From an uncultured Pleomorphomonas sp. (lineage in GTDB: Bacteria; Pseudomonadota; Alphaproteobacteria; Rhizobiales; Pleomorphomonadaceae), in contig CALMMQ010000062.1 of NCBI GenBank assembly GCA_937868725.1, positions 62,001 to 126,000 on the forward strand: a stretch of 64,000 bases of DNA. The letters are read 5' to 3'. Positions within the stretch are counted from its first letter, which is position 1, and every line of letters begins with the position of its first letter. This document shows, one piece after another, positions 1-10,344 of this stretch. The notes beneath the pieces were generated by a model that saw only the letters and a list, made by a program, of their open reading frames with translations, was not told the DNA's origin and did not search any database. Both the position numbers and the translations under genes were made by a program.

Positions 1-532
1 CGGCGAGCGTCGCCGCCCGTTCCTGCCGGCCGACCTCGATGTAGACGGAAATGGCGAAGTCCATATCGATCATCACCGCCTTGGCCAGGGCGGCCATCAG
101 GTCGGTACGCGTCTGGCGCGCCTTGGCGCTCAGGCGGCTGTTGGGGAAGTCCTTGTCGACCTGGGCCAGCAGAGCGACCAGCAGGAAGTTGTAGCCGCCG
201 ATGTACCACGTCGGTTCGAGGCCGATGCGCTGATGCGTGCGGCCGATCTTGCTCACCGATTCGAAATACGGGGCGTCGAAGCGGCCGTCGAGGACAACGC
301 TCCAATGGCGCAGCTGCATGTCCTTGGCGTGCTGCATGTGCTCGGACGAGCGGAACAGTCGCCGCGTCGCCTCAAACGACGCCACATGCGCGTAGAAGGC
401 CTCGAGAGCCGCCGGCATGATCTTGAGAACGTAGGCCTTGTGGGTGCGCAACGTTTCACCGGTAGAGGCCGAAACACCATGAAATGCAAGGCGTTGGCGC
501 CAGTCCTGCGAACCATCCTGAATGCTGGACAT
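1..532 (-). CDS. Protoglobin-domain (globin-coupled) sensor protein, 3' part outside window
   Basis: The reading frame starts at an ATG (complement of 530-532) preceded by a GAGGG ribosome binding site and stays open to the window edge, giving 177 residues. The translation begins MSSIQDGSQDWRQRLAFHG and reads through a protoglobin/globin-coupled-sensor domain. The stretch THQRIGLEPTWYIGGY contains the probable proximal haem His, in the position usual for this family. In this family the globin is normally followed by a chemoreceptor signalling domain or a diguanylate cyclase domain, but that part is off the window, so the output is unknown. The likely role is cytoplasmic oxygen or redox-gas sensing. 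It is transcribed in the same direction as the cupin gene, with 168 bp of AT-richer DNA between them. Confidence 0.8.
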   Translation of the reverse strand, partial: MSSIQDGSQDWRQRLAFHGVSASTGETLRTHKAYVLKIMPAALEAFYAHVASFEATRRLFRSSEHMQHAKDMQLRHWSVVLDGRFDAPYFESVSKIGRTHQRIGLEPTWYIGGYNFLLVALLAQVDKDFPNSRLSAKARQTRTDLMAALAKAVMIDMDFAISVYIEVGRQERAATLA

Positions 533-700
533 TCGACCCTCGATAACGCGGTAGGGAAGGAAGTACCCAGGCTAGCCATGTTTAGTTAATACAAACATAA
601 CACTGGCAAAAATGCGGATTACAGCGGCACTTTCGCTTGAGGCGAGTTAAGTAATGGCGGTGCAATCCTGGCTGATGGTCATCGGGCCCAGCAAGCCAGA

Positions 701-1078
701 TCAGATGTTGGCGCCCTCCGGCGTTGGGTGATAATCGGTCGGTTTGAAACGCTGGCGGCAGATGCACAGGAACACCAGATCAACGACACCCGTGTTGGTG
801 ATCTGTTGCGCCGTGCCGGCGGGAATGTCGATCGACCAGCCGGCCGCCACCTCGACCGTCTCGCCGTCGCCGCCCTCGAAGCGGCCCGTCCCCTGTTCGA
901 TGATGTAGGTCTCGTGGCAGTCGAGCACGTGCCGCTCGGTGGTGACGCCCACCTCGACGCGGGCGCGGGCCACCGACACGTCGGCGATGGCGGGGCTGTT
1001 GCAAAGCTCGGTGATGTGGCAGCGCTCGCGGGTGGGGAACTCGCCCTGGCCGGTCGGGGCGACGAACGACAGCGACAT
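701..1078 (-). CDS. Small cupin-domain protein
   Basis: This 125-residue protein starts MSLSFVAPTGQGEFPTRE. It has a single cupin fold: the segment with ERHVLDCHETYIIEQGTGR gives the metal-binding His/Glu motif of cupin motif 1, and GWSIDIPAGTAQQITN gives motif 2. Such stand-alone cupins are often sugar or small-molecule isomerases, dioxygenases or binding proteins, and nothing here fixes the substrate. The gene is divergent from the amidohydrolase, with 85 bp between the two starts, so they share a promoter region and may act on the same nitrogenous compound. That link is inference from position only. A longer upstream extension of the frame exists but would run antisense through the amidohydrolase, so the short start is preferred. 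Confidence 0.82.
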   Translation of the reverse strand: MSLSFVAPTGQGEFPTRERCHITELCNSPAIADVSVARARVEVGVTTERHVLDCHETYIIEQGTGRFEGGDGETVEVAAGWSIDIPAGTAQQITNTGVVDLVFLCICRQRFKPTDYHPTPEGANI

Positions 1079-1163
1079 GGTCTCTCCTCGTCTTGACGAA
1101 GCGCCGAGCTTGGCATTGTCTGCGGCCAAAGACAAATCGCGCCGCGCCGGCGAGGAGACTGCC

Positions 1164-2477
1164 ATGCCGCCCCATGATCTGATCGTCCGCGCCGCCCACC
1201 TCGTCACCTGCGATGGAGACATGCGAGTGATCGACGATGGCGCTGTCGCCGTGACCGATGGCCGCATCGTCGCCGTCGGTCCGGCCGCCCACATCGGCGA
1301 CGACGCCGCCGAGGTCATCGAGGCAGAAGAGCGCATCCTGATGCCCGGTCTCGTCAACATGCACTGCCACGCCGGCGACAGCCTGTTTCGCGGCCTGGTG
1401 GAAGACCTGCCGCTGGAGCCGTGGCTGCAGACGGTGTGGAAGGCAGAGCGCGCCATCCTCGATCGCCGCACCTGCCGCCTTGGCGCCGAACTCGGTCTGG
1501 CCGAGCTGCTGCTGTCCGGCGTCACCACGGTGATGGACATGTTCTGGTTCCCCGAGGCGACGGTGGCGGCGGCGGCGGCGCTGGGTATGCGGGTTGCCAC
1601 CGGCGGCATCTTCTTCGACTATCCCGGTATGGACGGCCGCTCGGCCGATCGCCGTGCCGCCGACGCCGAGGCGTTCTTCGCCATGACCGGCCGCGACGAG
1701 GCGGTGATCGCCGGCGTGCATGCCCACGGCACCTATACCGTCGGGCCCGACCATCTCGTCGAAGCCGGTGCCATCGCCCGCCGGCACGCCGGCTTCTTCT
1801 GCACCCACGCCGCCGAGACAGCGGCCGAACAGGCCACCGTCGTCGAGCGCTACGGCCGGCGCGTCATCGAGCACCTTGCCGCGCTTGAACTGCTGGGACC
1901 GCGCACCGTGCTGGCCCACTGCGTCCACCTCTCCGAGGCTGAACGGACCTTGCTCGCCGCGACCGGCACGCACGTCGTCCACAACCCCATGTCCAACCTC
2001 AAGCTGGCCTCCGGTTTCGCGCCCATCGCCGAGCTGGTGGCGGCCGGCGTCAATGTCACGCTCGGCACCGATGGCGCCATCTCCGGCAACGATCTCGACA
2101 TGTGGCTGGCCATGCGCCTCGCCGCCACGCTGCACAAGGCGGTGCGGGGCGACGCCGGCGTGCTGTCGACGCGCCAGATCCTGGCCATGGCGACGATCAA
2201 CGGCGCCCGGGCGCTGGGTGTCGAAGACCGGCTCGGCTCGATCGAGGTTGGTAAGGCCGCCGACTTCCTGCTCCTGGCCATCGACCGGCTGCACGCCGTG
2301 CCGCTGTTCGACCCGATCACCCACATCGTCTATTCGTCCAACCGCTCGGATGTCACCGACGTGTTCGTTGCCGGCCGCCAGTTGGTGACCGACGGCCGCC
2401 TCGTCACCGCCGACGTCGCCGCGCTTGTTGCCGCGGTGCGGGGTCTTGGTCCGCGCATCCGCGCCTCCATCGCCTGA
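1164..2477 (+). CDS. Amidohydrolase of the chlorohydrolase/SAH-deaminase (ATZ/TRZ) family
   Basis: A 437-residue TIM-barrel amidohydrolase. The start at 1164 has a GAGGAGA site 9 bases upstream and gives MPPHDLIVRAAHLVTCDGD, the usual N-terminal beta-sandwich of this family. Metal ligands are visible in order: the HxH pair in LVNMHCHAGDSLFRGL, a His in GVHAHGTYTVGPDHL, the His region in LAHCVHLSEAE, and the Asp in LGTDGAISGNDLDMW. Relatives deaminate S-adenosylhomocysteine, methylthioadenosine, guanine or triazines, or hydrolyse cyclic amidines in the cytoplasm. The exact substrate cannot be read from the sequence. The divergent cupin gene is its only close neighbour, and no downstream partner follows in the same operon. 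Confidence 0.88.
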   Translation: MPPHDLIVRAAHLVTCDGDMRVIDDGAVAVTDGRIVAVGPAAHIGDDAAEVIEAEERILMPGLVNMHCHAGDSLFRGLVEDLPLEPWLQTVWKAERAILDRRTCRLGAELGLAELLLSGVTTVMDMFWFPEATVAAAAALGMRVATGGIFFDYPGMDGRSADRRAADAEAFFAMTGRDEAVIAGVHAHGTYTVGPDHLVEAGAIARRHAGFFCTHAAETAAEQATVVERYGRRVIEHLAALELLGPRTVLAHCVHLSEAERTLLAATGTHVVHNPMSNLKLASGFAPIAELVAAGVNVTLGTDGAISGNDLDMWLAMRLAATLHKAVRGDAGVLSTRQILAMATINGARALGVEDRLGSIEVGKAADFLLLAIDRLHAVPLFDPITHIVYSSNRSDVTDVFVAGRQLVTDGRLVTADVAALVAAVRGLGPRIRASIA

Positions 2478-2862
2478 GTGGCCTTGGTGATTCGCCTGCA
2501 ACGCGCCCGCAGGGATGCGAGCGCAGCCGCGCGTTGAAATCTTGACTATGAGTTGCTTGTATTGGCGTTGTATCGCCGCGCAAATACGCAGTCTTCGTGC
2601 GTTTGCCGAATAAACGAAAATGATCGAAATGCGATTGTGGAATTTTTCATTCCATTCGCTTCGTATTTCAGCAGGATGAACCGTTCTATGCTCATTCTGC
2701 ATCCCTCATGTCTGCCGAGTGCATCGCTCGCCAGTCGCGTGCTCGCCGGCGAATATCTCGGTAATGTTGGCAACTCTTGACGCTCGCAGTGGATTGTACT
2801 CTCATACCTTGGTTCCGGTGTTTGACCGGAGCGCTCTGGTGTCCAACAGGAAGGACTGAAGC
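2478..2862. other. AT-rich intergenic region
   Basis: There are 385 bases without a credible gene between the amidohydrolase and the DUF2934 gene. From about 2535 to 2700 the composition is clearly richer in A and T than the flanking genes. Short open frames exist on both strands, but none has a ribosome binding site or a recognisable protein. The 3' part holds a possible promoter for the next gene. A small RNA could sit here, but no hairpin with a T-run was seen to support one. Confidence 0.5.
2777..2805 (+). promoter_or_regulatory. Possible sigma-70 promoter for the DUF2934 gene
   Basis: TTGACG at 2777-2782 is followed after 17 bases by TCTCAT (2800-2805), which matches four of six -10 bases. 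It lies about 60 bases upstream of the DUF2934 start codon. A small TCCGGT/ACCGGA hairpin lies in the deduced leader. The -10 is weak, so the call is tentative. Confidence 0.3.
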
Positions 2863-3198
2863 ATGTCCGATCGCGAAGAACGAATTCGCGCCCGCGCTTA
2901 CGAGATCTGGGTGTCCGAGGGGCATCCCGAAGGCCGTGCCGATCAGCATTGGGCCGCCGCCGTAGCCAGCGTCGACGCCGAAATTGCCAGCGCCGAAGCT
3001 GCTTCCGCCGAGAAGCCCAAGCGGGCGCCGCGCAAGCCGCGGGCGCCGAAGGCCGACAAGCCGGCCGCTGCCGCTGCCGCCAAGAAGACCACCAAGAAGC
3101 CGGCGACTGCCGCTGCTGCCGAAACGCCGGCTGACAAGCCTGCCAAGGCCAAGGCGCCCAAGCTCAAGGTCGTCTCGAACCGCGATGCCGCCGCCTGA
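2863..3198 (+). CDS. DUF2934 protein with a histone-H1-like basic tail
   Basis: The protein has 111 residues. The N-terminal 40 (MSDREERIRARAYEIWVSEG and onward through HPEGRADQHW) match the DUF2934 signature seen in many rhizobial small proteins. The rest is low-complexity Lys/Ala/Pro sequence (for example KPKRAPRKPRAPKADKP) resembling histone H1 or HU tails, which suggests nucleic-acid or polyanion binding. The start has AGGAAGGA 8 bases upstream. The function of DUF2934 is unknown. The tail-based suggestion of DNA binding is inference. The gene stands alone, with AT-rich DNA upstream and tex about 250 bases downstream. Confidence 0.85.
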   Translation: MSDREERIRARAYEIWVSEGHPEGRADQHWAAAVASVDAEIASAEAASAEKPKRAPRKPRAPKADKPAAAAAAKKTTKKPATAAAAETPADKPAKAKAPKLKVVSNRDAAA

Positions 3199-3452
3199 TC
3201 GGCGACGTTGTCCGGCGCCGCGGCATCGGTGCCCGGCGCCATGCCGGCGTGCCGAACGTCTGGCCGCACGGGGCTGTTGACGGGTGACGATCCGCCGCCG
3301 CTTGGCTGTTGCCTGCGGCCGGACGGCCGCCTATGGTCGCGCCCCGTCCCCGCGCGGCGTCGGTCGCTCTCAGGCAGGACCCGCGCCGCCACAACCTGGG
3401 GCGCCCTGTCGCGGCCCGTCGCTGCGCCATCGCGCCGCCGACCGGAGCCGCC

Positions 3453-5753
<2,301 letters not shown>

Positions 5754-5786
5754 CGCGCAAGTTATCCTGTGCCAGTGCACCACCGT

Positions 5787-5860
5787 AGAGCGCTTTCCGA
5801 CCTGACTGAATCGTCAGGTCGATAAGAAATCGCTCCAGAGTCAAAGGATTGAGCAGCCGC
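5787..5860 (+). repeat. Dispersed palindromic intergenic repeat, copy A
   Basis: The copy begins AGAGCGCTTTCC, has an inner palindrome CGACCTGA...TCAGGTCG, continues AAGAAATCGCTCCAGA and ends GAGCAGCCGC. The outer parts (AGAGCG.TTTC and GAAATCGCTCC) can also pair, giving a two-tier hairpin. Related copies occur at 36936-36995, 47597-47679 and, inverted, 51027-51091. Confidence 0.85.
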
Positions 5861-5898
5861 TTATCGATCAGGCTGTTTCAACCTGATCGGCGGATGCC

Positions 5899-6040
5899 CT
5901 AGTCGGTTGGAACAGGCAGCCGCTGGAGCTTGGCGAGGATGGTCTCTGGCCGCTTGTCCAGACGCAGGACTTGACGACGGACACCGCCGCCAAGTCCCCC
6001 AAAAGGGCTGCAGGCGGTGTGAAGAGTGCGCCGAGAACGC
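5899..6040 (-). pseudogene. Remnant of an IS630-type transposase C-terminus
   Basis: On the minus strand one frame reads VVKSCVWT, corresponding to the family KPFVWT motif. After a frameshift it continues DKRPETILAKLQRLPVPTD and then a stop at 5899-5901. This fits the last residues of IS630-type transposases and resembles the tail of the second remnant near 8450-8516. Upstream sequence up to about 6040 shows only scattered similarity in shifting frames. It is clearly non-functional. The family assignment rests on this short tail and is tentative. Confidence 0.4.
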
Positions 6041-6280
6041 TGTCAAAGGACAGTGAGACCACTGCCGACACGATGCGGAGGAAATCGGGTTCGTCTAGGT
6101 GTCAGCTTCGCCAGCGGCATCAAGATCAAGGACGCAAACGAATTCTCCGCCTCATGATCCCGCCGTTCCCCAGTTTCACGCATGCCTCATCAGGGCGGCG
6201 AAGCATCGAGAATGGAGAAATCGCGATGCAGTTCTACGCGGCTTCGGGCGATTTCGGCAAAAACAGACCGATCCTACTGC

Positions 6281-8314
6281 CTATCGAACTGGTTGCAGAC
6301 TCATCGACGTCTTCGCGGCCGCTCGGGCGTCGAGGTATTTTTCCGCTGCGTCGGCGATCGTAGCGGTCACCAACTCAGCGCCTATGGCGTTCAGGTGGTT
6401 TGCGTCTTCGTATAACGGCAGACCGTTGCGCTCATAGGCGCAGGTGACGGCATCGCAAAGCATGTCGTCTGTATCGATGACGCCGACGCCGTCTTCCTTG
6501 CCGGCGGCTAACATGGCCGGCATGACATAGGACTGTCGGAGATCGACTTCGGCCCGGCGCGTCTTGGGAGCGGGAACCCCGATTAGGGCTTGCCGCAGGA
6601 CCGCGGAGGAGACGTTGAAATTGAACTCCGGAACCGGGGAAACGATGAGCACGTCGGCGCCCGCTTCTCGGATCGCTCGGATTGTCCGGTCGAGTGCTTC
6701 GGCGAAGGCAATGGGCTCGCCCTTGTTCGCGTCGTAGAGGCCTTTGGGCTTTCCGCCGTCATACGGCGCGCGAACTGGCGAGACGATGTTGGCCCAACGG
6801 TTGACTAGGATGACAAGGTCGATTTTCTCTTGTCGGACGACTTTCAGGATATCCTCGTGCAACGCAGCACAGCTCGCTCGGTTTTTCGCCTTGGTCGTCG
6901 TCGTGCCGAACAACATCTGGCAGTCGGCCATGACAGAGAGCAAGCCTGAAAAGCCGTGCTCGGCGAGACGTCCATTCAGTTCTGCGGATATCATACCGGC
7001 GTGAGAGTCGCCGGCGACCAGATAGCGTGGGTTGGCGTCGGCGCCACACTGCGCGAAATGGCTCGTTGGTGCAACATAGCTGAAGCCGGGCGTTCGACAA
7101 GTCGCGCTATGGTGAGGAGTGGCGTTCACGCGAGCGATCAGCTCCCGCGCCTCAGCGTTCAGACGAATGGGAAAGCCGTTAGCCACTACGGCTGCGACGG
7201 CAACGAAGGTCAGTGCAGCGATGCCGCCGGCAAGGCCAAGCGCTGGGCGTGCCACGCTGGGTCGCCGGCCGAGGCGGATGAACGGCAGCTCGATCAGCTG
7301 GCGCAGAGCAACGGCGGCGGCAAGGCAGAGGGCGAACAGCACCAGTTCGGCCTGCCAGGTCTTTTCCGTGCCACGGACGATGTTCCAGAAAGCGATGATC
7401 GGCCAATGCGCGATGTAGAGCGCGTAGGAAACATCGCCGAGGAAGACGACGGGCCTCAGCTTGAACAACGGCGCGGCGTTCGGCTCGGCTTCGGCGGCGG
7501 CGACAATAAACAGCGCGACTGCCAGCGTCGGCAACAGCGCGGCTAGGCCGGGAAAGGGAAGCTCCGCCGTGAGGGAGAACCCGGTTGCGATGAGGCCCAC
7601 GAGGCCGAGGCCAAGCGCCAGCCGGCGTACCGAAGGCTTGAGGCTCACGTAAGGCTCAACCGCTGCCAGCAGCACGCCGAGACCGATCTCCCAGAAGCGG
7701 GTGAAGGGGAAATAGAAAGCCTTGGTTGTGTCGTTGAGGACGTAGACCATCAGGCAATTGGCGGCAAAGGACAGGACGATGATCGCGAGAATGGCGATGA
7801 TCTTGCTGTGCATCGTCCGGCACCAAGCAAACAGTATCAGAAGCGGCGGGGTCAGGATGTAGAACTGCTCCTCGACGGCCAGCGACCAGAAATGAATGAG
7901 CGGCGTGACCGTGACGGCCGGCGAAAAGTAGCCTAGGCGATCGGCAAAATAGAAGTTGGAGACTGAAAACAACGACGCAAGTGCCGAGCCGCCGAGGTTT
8001 GAAAGTTCATCCGGCGTCATGAGCGCGAAGCCGACGACAAGCGTCACGCCGGTGGTGGCAATGATGTTGGGAAAGATACGAAAAAAGCGACGACGGTAGA
8101 AGGCGATCACGCCCCTGTGCTCTTCATTAGCGAATAGCCCGCGAAAAATAACGAAACCGGAAATGACGTAGAAGATGTCGACTCCGGCAAAGCCCCCAGG
8201 CAACATATCGGGGTTAATGTGGAAGACCAGAACGAAGACGGAGGCGAGCGCCCTCAGCGCATGCACGTCGTTCCGGAACAGCGCCTGTCCGGGGCGTTGA
8301 TTTCCAAAACTCAT
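6281..8314 (-). CDS. OafA/YrhL-type membrane O-acyltransferase with SGNH domain
   Basis: This 677-residue protein has an N-terminal acyltransferase-3 domain of about ten membrane spans (residues about 10-385), beginning FRNDVHALRALA with the catalytic His region VLVFHINPDM and ISGFVIF. A periplasmic SGNH domain follows, with GDSHAG at residues 435-440 and DANH at 637-640, the expected Ser and Asp/His. Proteins of this layout O-acetylate lipopolysaccharide O-antigen, exopolysaccharide or peptidoglycan. The glycan target is not evident because no polysaccharide genes are adjacent. It is the only intact gene in the segment bounded by the 51-bp direct repeats, and its codon use is less GC-biased than its neighbours, consistent with transfer. 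Such genes are typical surface-modification cargo. Confidence 0.9.
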   Translation of the reverse strand: MSFGNQRPGQALFRNDVHALRALASVFVLVFHINPDMLPGGFAGVDIFYVISGFVIFRGLFANEEHRGVIAFYRRRFFRIFPNIIATTGVTLVVGFALMTPDELSNLGGSALASLFSVSNFYFADRLGYFSPAVTVTPLIHFWSLAVEEQFYILTPPLLILFAWCRTMHSKIIAILAIIVLSFAANCLMVYVLNDTTKAFYFPFTRFWEIGLGVLLAAVEPYVSLKPSVRRLALGLGLVGLIATGFSLTAELPFPGLAALLPTLAVALFIVAAAEAEPNAAPLFKLRPVVFLGDVSYALYIAHWPIIAFWNIVRGTEKTWQAELVLFALCLAAAVALRQLIELPFIRLGRRPSVARPALGLAGGIAALTFVAVAAVVANGFPIRLNAEARELIARVNATPHHSATCRTPGFSYVAPTSHFAQCGADANPRYLVAGDSHAGMISAELNGRLAEHGFSGLLSVMADCQMLFGTTTTKAKNRASCAALHEDILKVVRQEKIDLVILVNRWANIVSPVRAPYDGGKPKGLYDANKGEPIAFAEALDRTIRAIREAGADVLIVSPVPEFNFNVSSAVLRQALIGVPAPKTRRAEVDLRQSYVMPAMLAAGKEDGVGVIDTDDMLCDAVTCAYERNGLPLYEDANHLNAIGAELVTATIADAAEKYLDARAAAKTSMSLQPVR

Positions 8315-8439
8315 TTGCTTCTGATCCGCTCTTTTCCCGTGGCTGCGTTGACCCAGTTAAACACGCCTGGATCGTCCCCGCCAGTTGGCGAAACGCTTGC
8401 GTGACCGCTAAGCCTGTGCTGCGGGACAACTGCTGCCCT

Positions 8440-8940
8440 CTATTGCACTGAACTCTGTCGGATGACAGAGGCCGCCGCCTGAGTTTGGTGGTGATGGTCT
8501 CGGCCGGCTTGGTTCAGATGAAGGGCTTGGGACAGGCGTTCCGCTTTCGGATGTAAGCGCGAATGATGTCCTGGAGGTCGGCGACAGAGATTGCGACGCC
8601 GCGCCGGACGGCTCTTCGGGTGCGCGCCGAGAAGACGTTCTCGTCGGCACTGAGGCATGAGACCGAGGTCGGGGGAAATGGAACACCCAACGCCGATGAT
8701 CGGCGAGCCACTTCTGACCTGCGGGCGCTTGTGGGTGGCGTAGCTGCTGAGGACGGCGTGAACGATCTGGACGGCCAGCTCGGCCCGTTCGACGGCGTTG
8801 AGGAACTTGATGAACTCCTGGTGCCGGTGCTTCGGCATGCCACGGCCGACGACGGCACCACGGAGGACGTCGAGCGCGGCGAACAGGGGGGGCGTGCCAT
8901 TGCGTTTGTCGTCGTGCGTCATGGTTGCGCATCGACGACC
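8440..8940 (-). pseudogene. Decayed, truncated IS630-family transposase
   Basis: Minus-strand homology moves through three frames. MTHDDKRNGTPPLFAALDVL and RHRHQEFIKFLNAVER, then YATHKRPQVR, lie in one frame. KWLADHRRWVFHF is in the next, and VRRGVAISVADLQ and NACPKPFI are in the third, where a stop (complement of 8514-8516) replaces the usual Trp before TKPAETITTKL. These are successive motifs of the IS630 DDE domain. The part N-terminal to MTHD is missing. The homology ends within about 25 bases of the 51-bp direct repeat, so the element was cut at that boundary. It cannot encode an active transposase. Confidence 0.8.
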
Positions 8941-8948
8941 TGTTCGAA

Positions 8949-8999
8949 CCGCGCTGGCGGCGGCGCTCAAGCGTAACTGACGCGCAAGTTATCCTGTGC
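8949..8999 (+). repeat. Right copy of 51-bp direct repeat
   Basis: This is an exact copy of 5722-5772, including the last codons and stop of tex, but here with no tex reading frame before it. It lies about 110 bases upstream of the cytochrome b561 start and probably marks the right edge of the insertion. A further similarity outside the repeats (18-22 bases at 5892-5913 and 9040-9057) suggests the flanks share more ancestry than the 51 bases. Confidence 0.9.
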
Positions 9000-9106
9000 T
9001 AGCTTCCGACAACGGCGATTTGTCTTGGCTTCGCCCAACGGACGCCCTAGTTGGAACTACGTATGAGGTCGGCATTTCCGGCCAGTGTCAGGCATGGAGA
9101 CGTAGG

Positions 9107-9619
9107 GTGAGCGGAAATTCCAAAGGTTATTCGTATTTGCAGGTGACGCTGCACTGGGCCATCGCGGCGCTGGTGTTTTATCAGCTGGTGTTCGGCGAGG
9201 ACATCAAGCGTTACCACCGGGCCCTCGACAAGTACCTGACCGAAGGCGGCGACGCCCCGTCGACGGCCACCGTCATCGGCGGCAACCTGCACATTTATAT
9301 CGGCGTCGCCATTCTGGCGCTGGTCGTCATCCGCCTGGCCCTGCGTCTCACCGTCGGCGTGCCGGCCTCGGTGCCGGGGCCGGCGCTGCAGGTCAAGGCC
9401 GGCGAGGCGCTGCACTGGCTGTTCTACCTGCTGCTGTTCGCCATGCCGGTCACCGGCCTCCTGGCCCAGTACACCACCTTGCCGGTCGGCGAGCTGCATG
9501 AAGCCGGCCAGCCGGCCTTCATCGTCTTGATCGTCGTCCACGCCGGCGCGGCGCTCTATCACCACTTCCTGCTCAAGGACTCGACCTTGATGCGCATGCT
9601 CAAGCCGGGCACGGTCTGA
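9107..9619 (+). CDS. Cytochrome b561 family membrane protein
   Basis: A 170-residue protein with four membrane spans and conserved His residues in each: LQVTLHWAIAALVFY, GNLHIYIGVAI, GEALHWLFYLLLF and HAGAALYHHFLLKD. This is the two-haem arrangement of bacterial b561 quinol-linked electron carriers, such as CybB superoxide oxidase. The GTG at 9107 is taken as start because it has GGAGA about 6 bases upstream and the homology begins just after it (SGNSKGYSYLQVTLHW). A longer frame would begin inside the direct repeat. It ends convergently with mog at a shared hairpin. The electron partner is not known. Confidence 0.88.
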   Translation: MSGNSKGYSYLQVTLHWAIAALVFYQLVFGEDIKRYHRALDKYLTEGGDAPSTATVIGGNLHIYIGVAILALVVIRLALRLTVGVPASVPGPALQVKAGEALHWLFYLLLFAMPVTGLLAQYTTLPVGELHEAGQPAFIVLIVVHAGAALYHHFLLKDSTLMRMLKPGTV

Positions 9620-9631
9620 TCGAACGGCTGT

Positions 9632-9662
9632 TTCCGTCCCGCCTGTCTCAGGCGGGACGGAA
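9632..9662. terminator. Bidirectional hairpin between cytochrome b561 and mog
   Basis: TTCCGTCCCGCCTG (9632-9645) and CAGGCGGGACGGAA (9649-9662) form a perfect 14-bp stem with a 3-base loop. It sits at the convergent 3' ends, and the mog stop codon is in the loop side of the stem. There is no long T-run, but the stem can work in both directions. Confidence 0.7.
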
Positions 9663-10169
9663 GGCGGCGCAGACCGCCGGATCGGTGTCGATGCGTCCGG
9701 CCTCCATCAGGTCGAGACAATAAGGAATGGCCGGAAACACCGCGTCGAGGCAGACGTTGATCGACGACGGCTTGCCCGGCAGGTTGACGATCAGCGTCCG
9801 GCCACGCGTGCCGGCGCTCTGGCGCGACAGAATGGCGGTCGGCACCTTTTCCAGACTGATCTTGCGCATCAGTTCGCCGAAGCCGGGCAGCTCCTTCTCG
9901 ATCACCCCGACCATGGCCTCCGGCGTCAGGTCGCGCGGCGCCGGGCCGGTGCCGCCGGTGGTGAAGATCAGGTCGACCTTCTCCTCGTCGCAGAGGGCGA
10001 TCAGCGTCTGCCGCACGCTGTCGATGCCGTCGGGGATCACCCGCACCACCGCTTCCCACGGGCTGACGACGGCCTTGTCGAGCCAGGCCCGCATGGCCGG
10101 TCCCGACAGGTCCTGATATTCGCCGCGCGAGGCGCGGTCGGAGATGGTGACGAGTGCTATCCTGACCAT
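9648..10169 (-). CDS. mog: Molybdopterin adenylyltransferase
   Basis: A 173-residue MogA/MoaB-type protein starting MVRIALVTISDRASRGEYQD. The nucleotide/molybdopterin-binding signature is TTGGTGP at residues 70-76, followed by RDLTPEA. A C-terminal GRTLIVNLPGKP completes the family pattern. It adenylates molybdopterin before molybdenum insertion in the cytoplasm. Length and motifs fit MogA, and the close homologue MoaB is less likely because of the SDRASRGEYQD start. The molybdate uptake operon modABC lies 3 kb away. The last four codons lie inside the shared hairpin terminator. Confidence 0.93.
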   Translation of the reverse strand: MVRIALVTISDRASRGEYQDLSGPAMRAWLDKAVVSPWEAVVRVIPDGIDSVRQTLIALCDEEKVDLIFTTGGTGPAPRDLTPEAMVGVIEKELPGFGELMRKISLEKVPTAILSRQSAGTRGRTLIVNLPGKPSSINVCLDAVFPAIPYCLDLMEAGRIDTDPAVCAAFRPA

Positions 10170-10344
10170 GATCTGGCCCCCGGCCGGTCGATTGAATCGT
10201 GGACCACTTCCTAGCACCCTCATCGCGCCTTGGACAATCCGGGCCGAATCGGCCGAATAAGGGCCCCGATCCGACCGGCGCCGCGCGCGGTGACGCGGAA
10301 AAGCAGGTGCTGCCACCAGAGAGCAGCCCAAGAAGCGGAGCGAT

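Larger units (their letters stand above)
5773..8999. mobile_element. 3.2-kb insertion bounded by direct repeats
   Basis: The segment between the two 51-bp repeats contains one copy of the dispersed palindromic repeat, a decayed IS630-type transposase tail, an acyltransferase gene, and a second decayed IS630-type transposase that ends where the right repeat begins. The acyltransferase codons are visibly less GC-biased than those of tex or the following genes. No integrase is present. Acquisition as a small island, with tex kept intact, is the likeliest reading. An old segmental duplication with later decay is the alternative. Confidence 0.5.

Noticed and set aside
2553-2780. Short frames of about 75 codons on both strands in the AT-rich gap before the DUF2934 gene
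   Set aside because: They overlap each other on opposite strands, lack ribosome binding sites and recognisable features, and fit non-coding DNA better.
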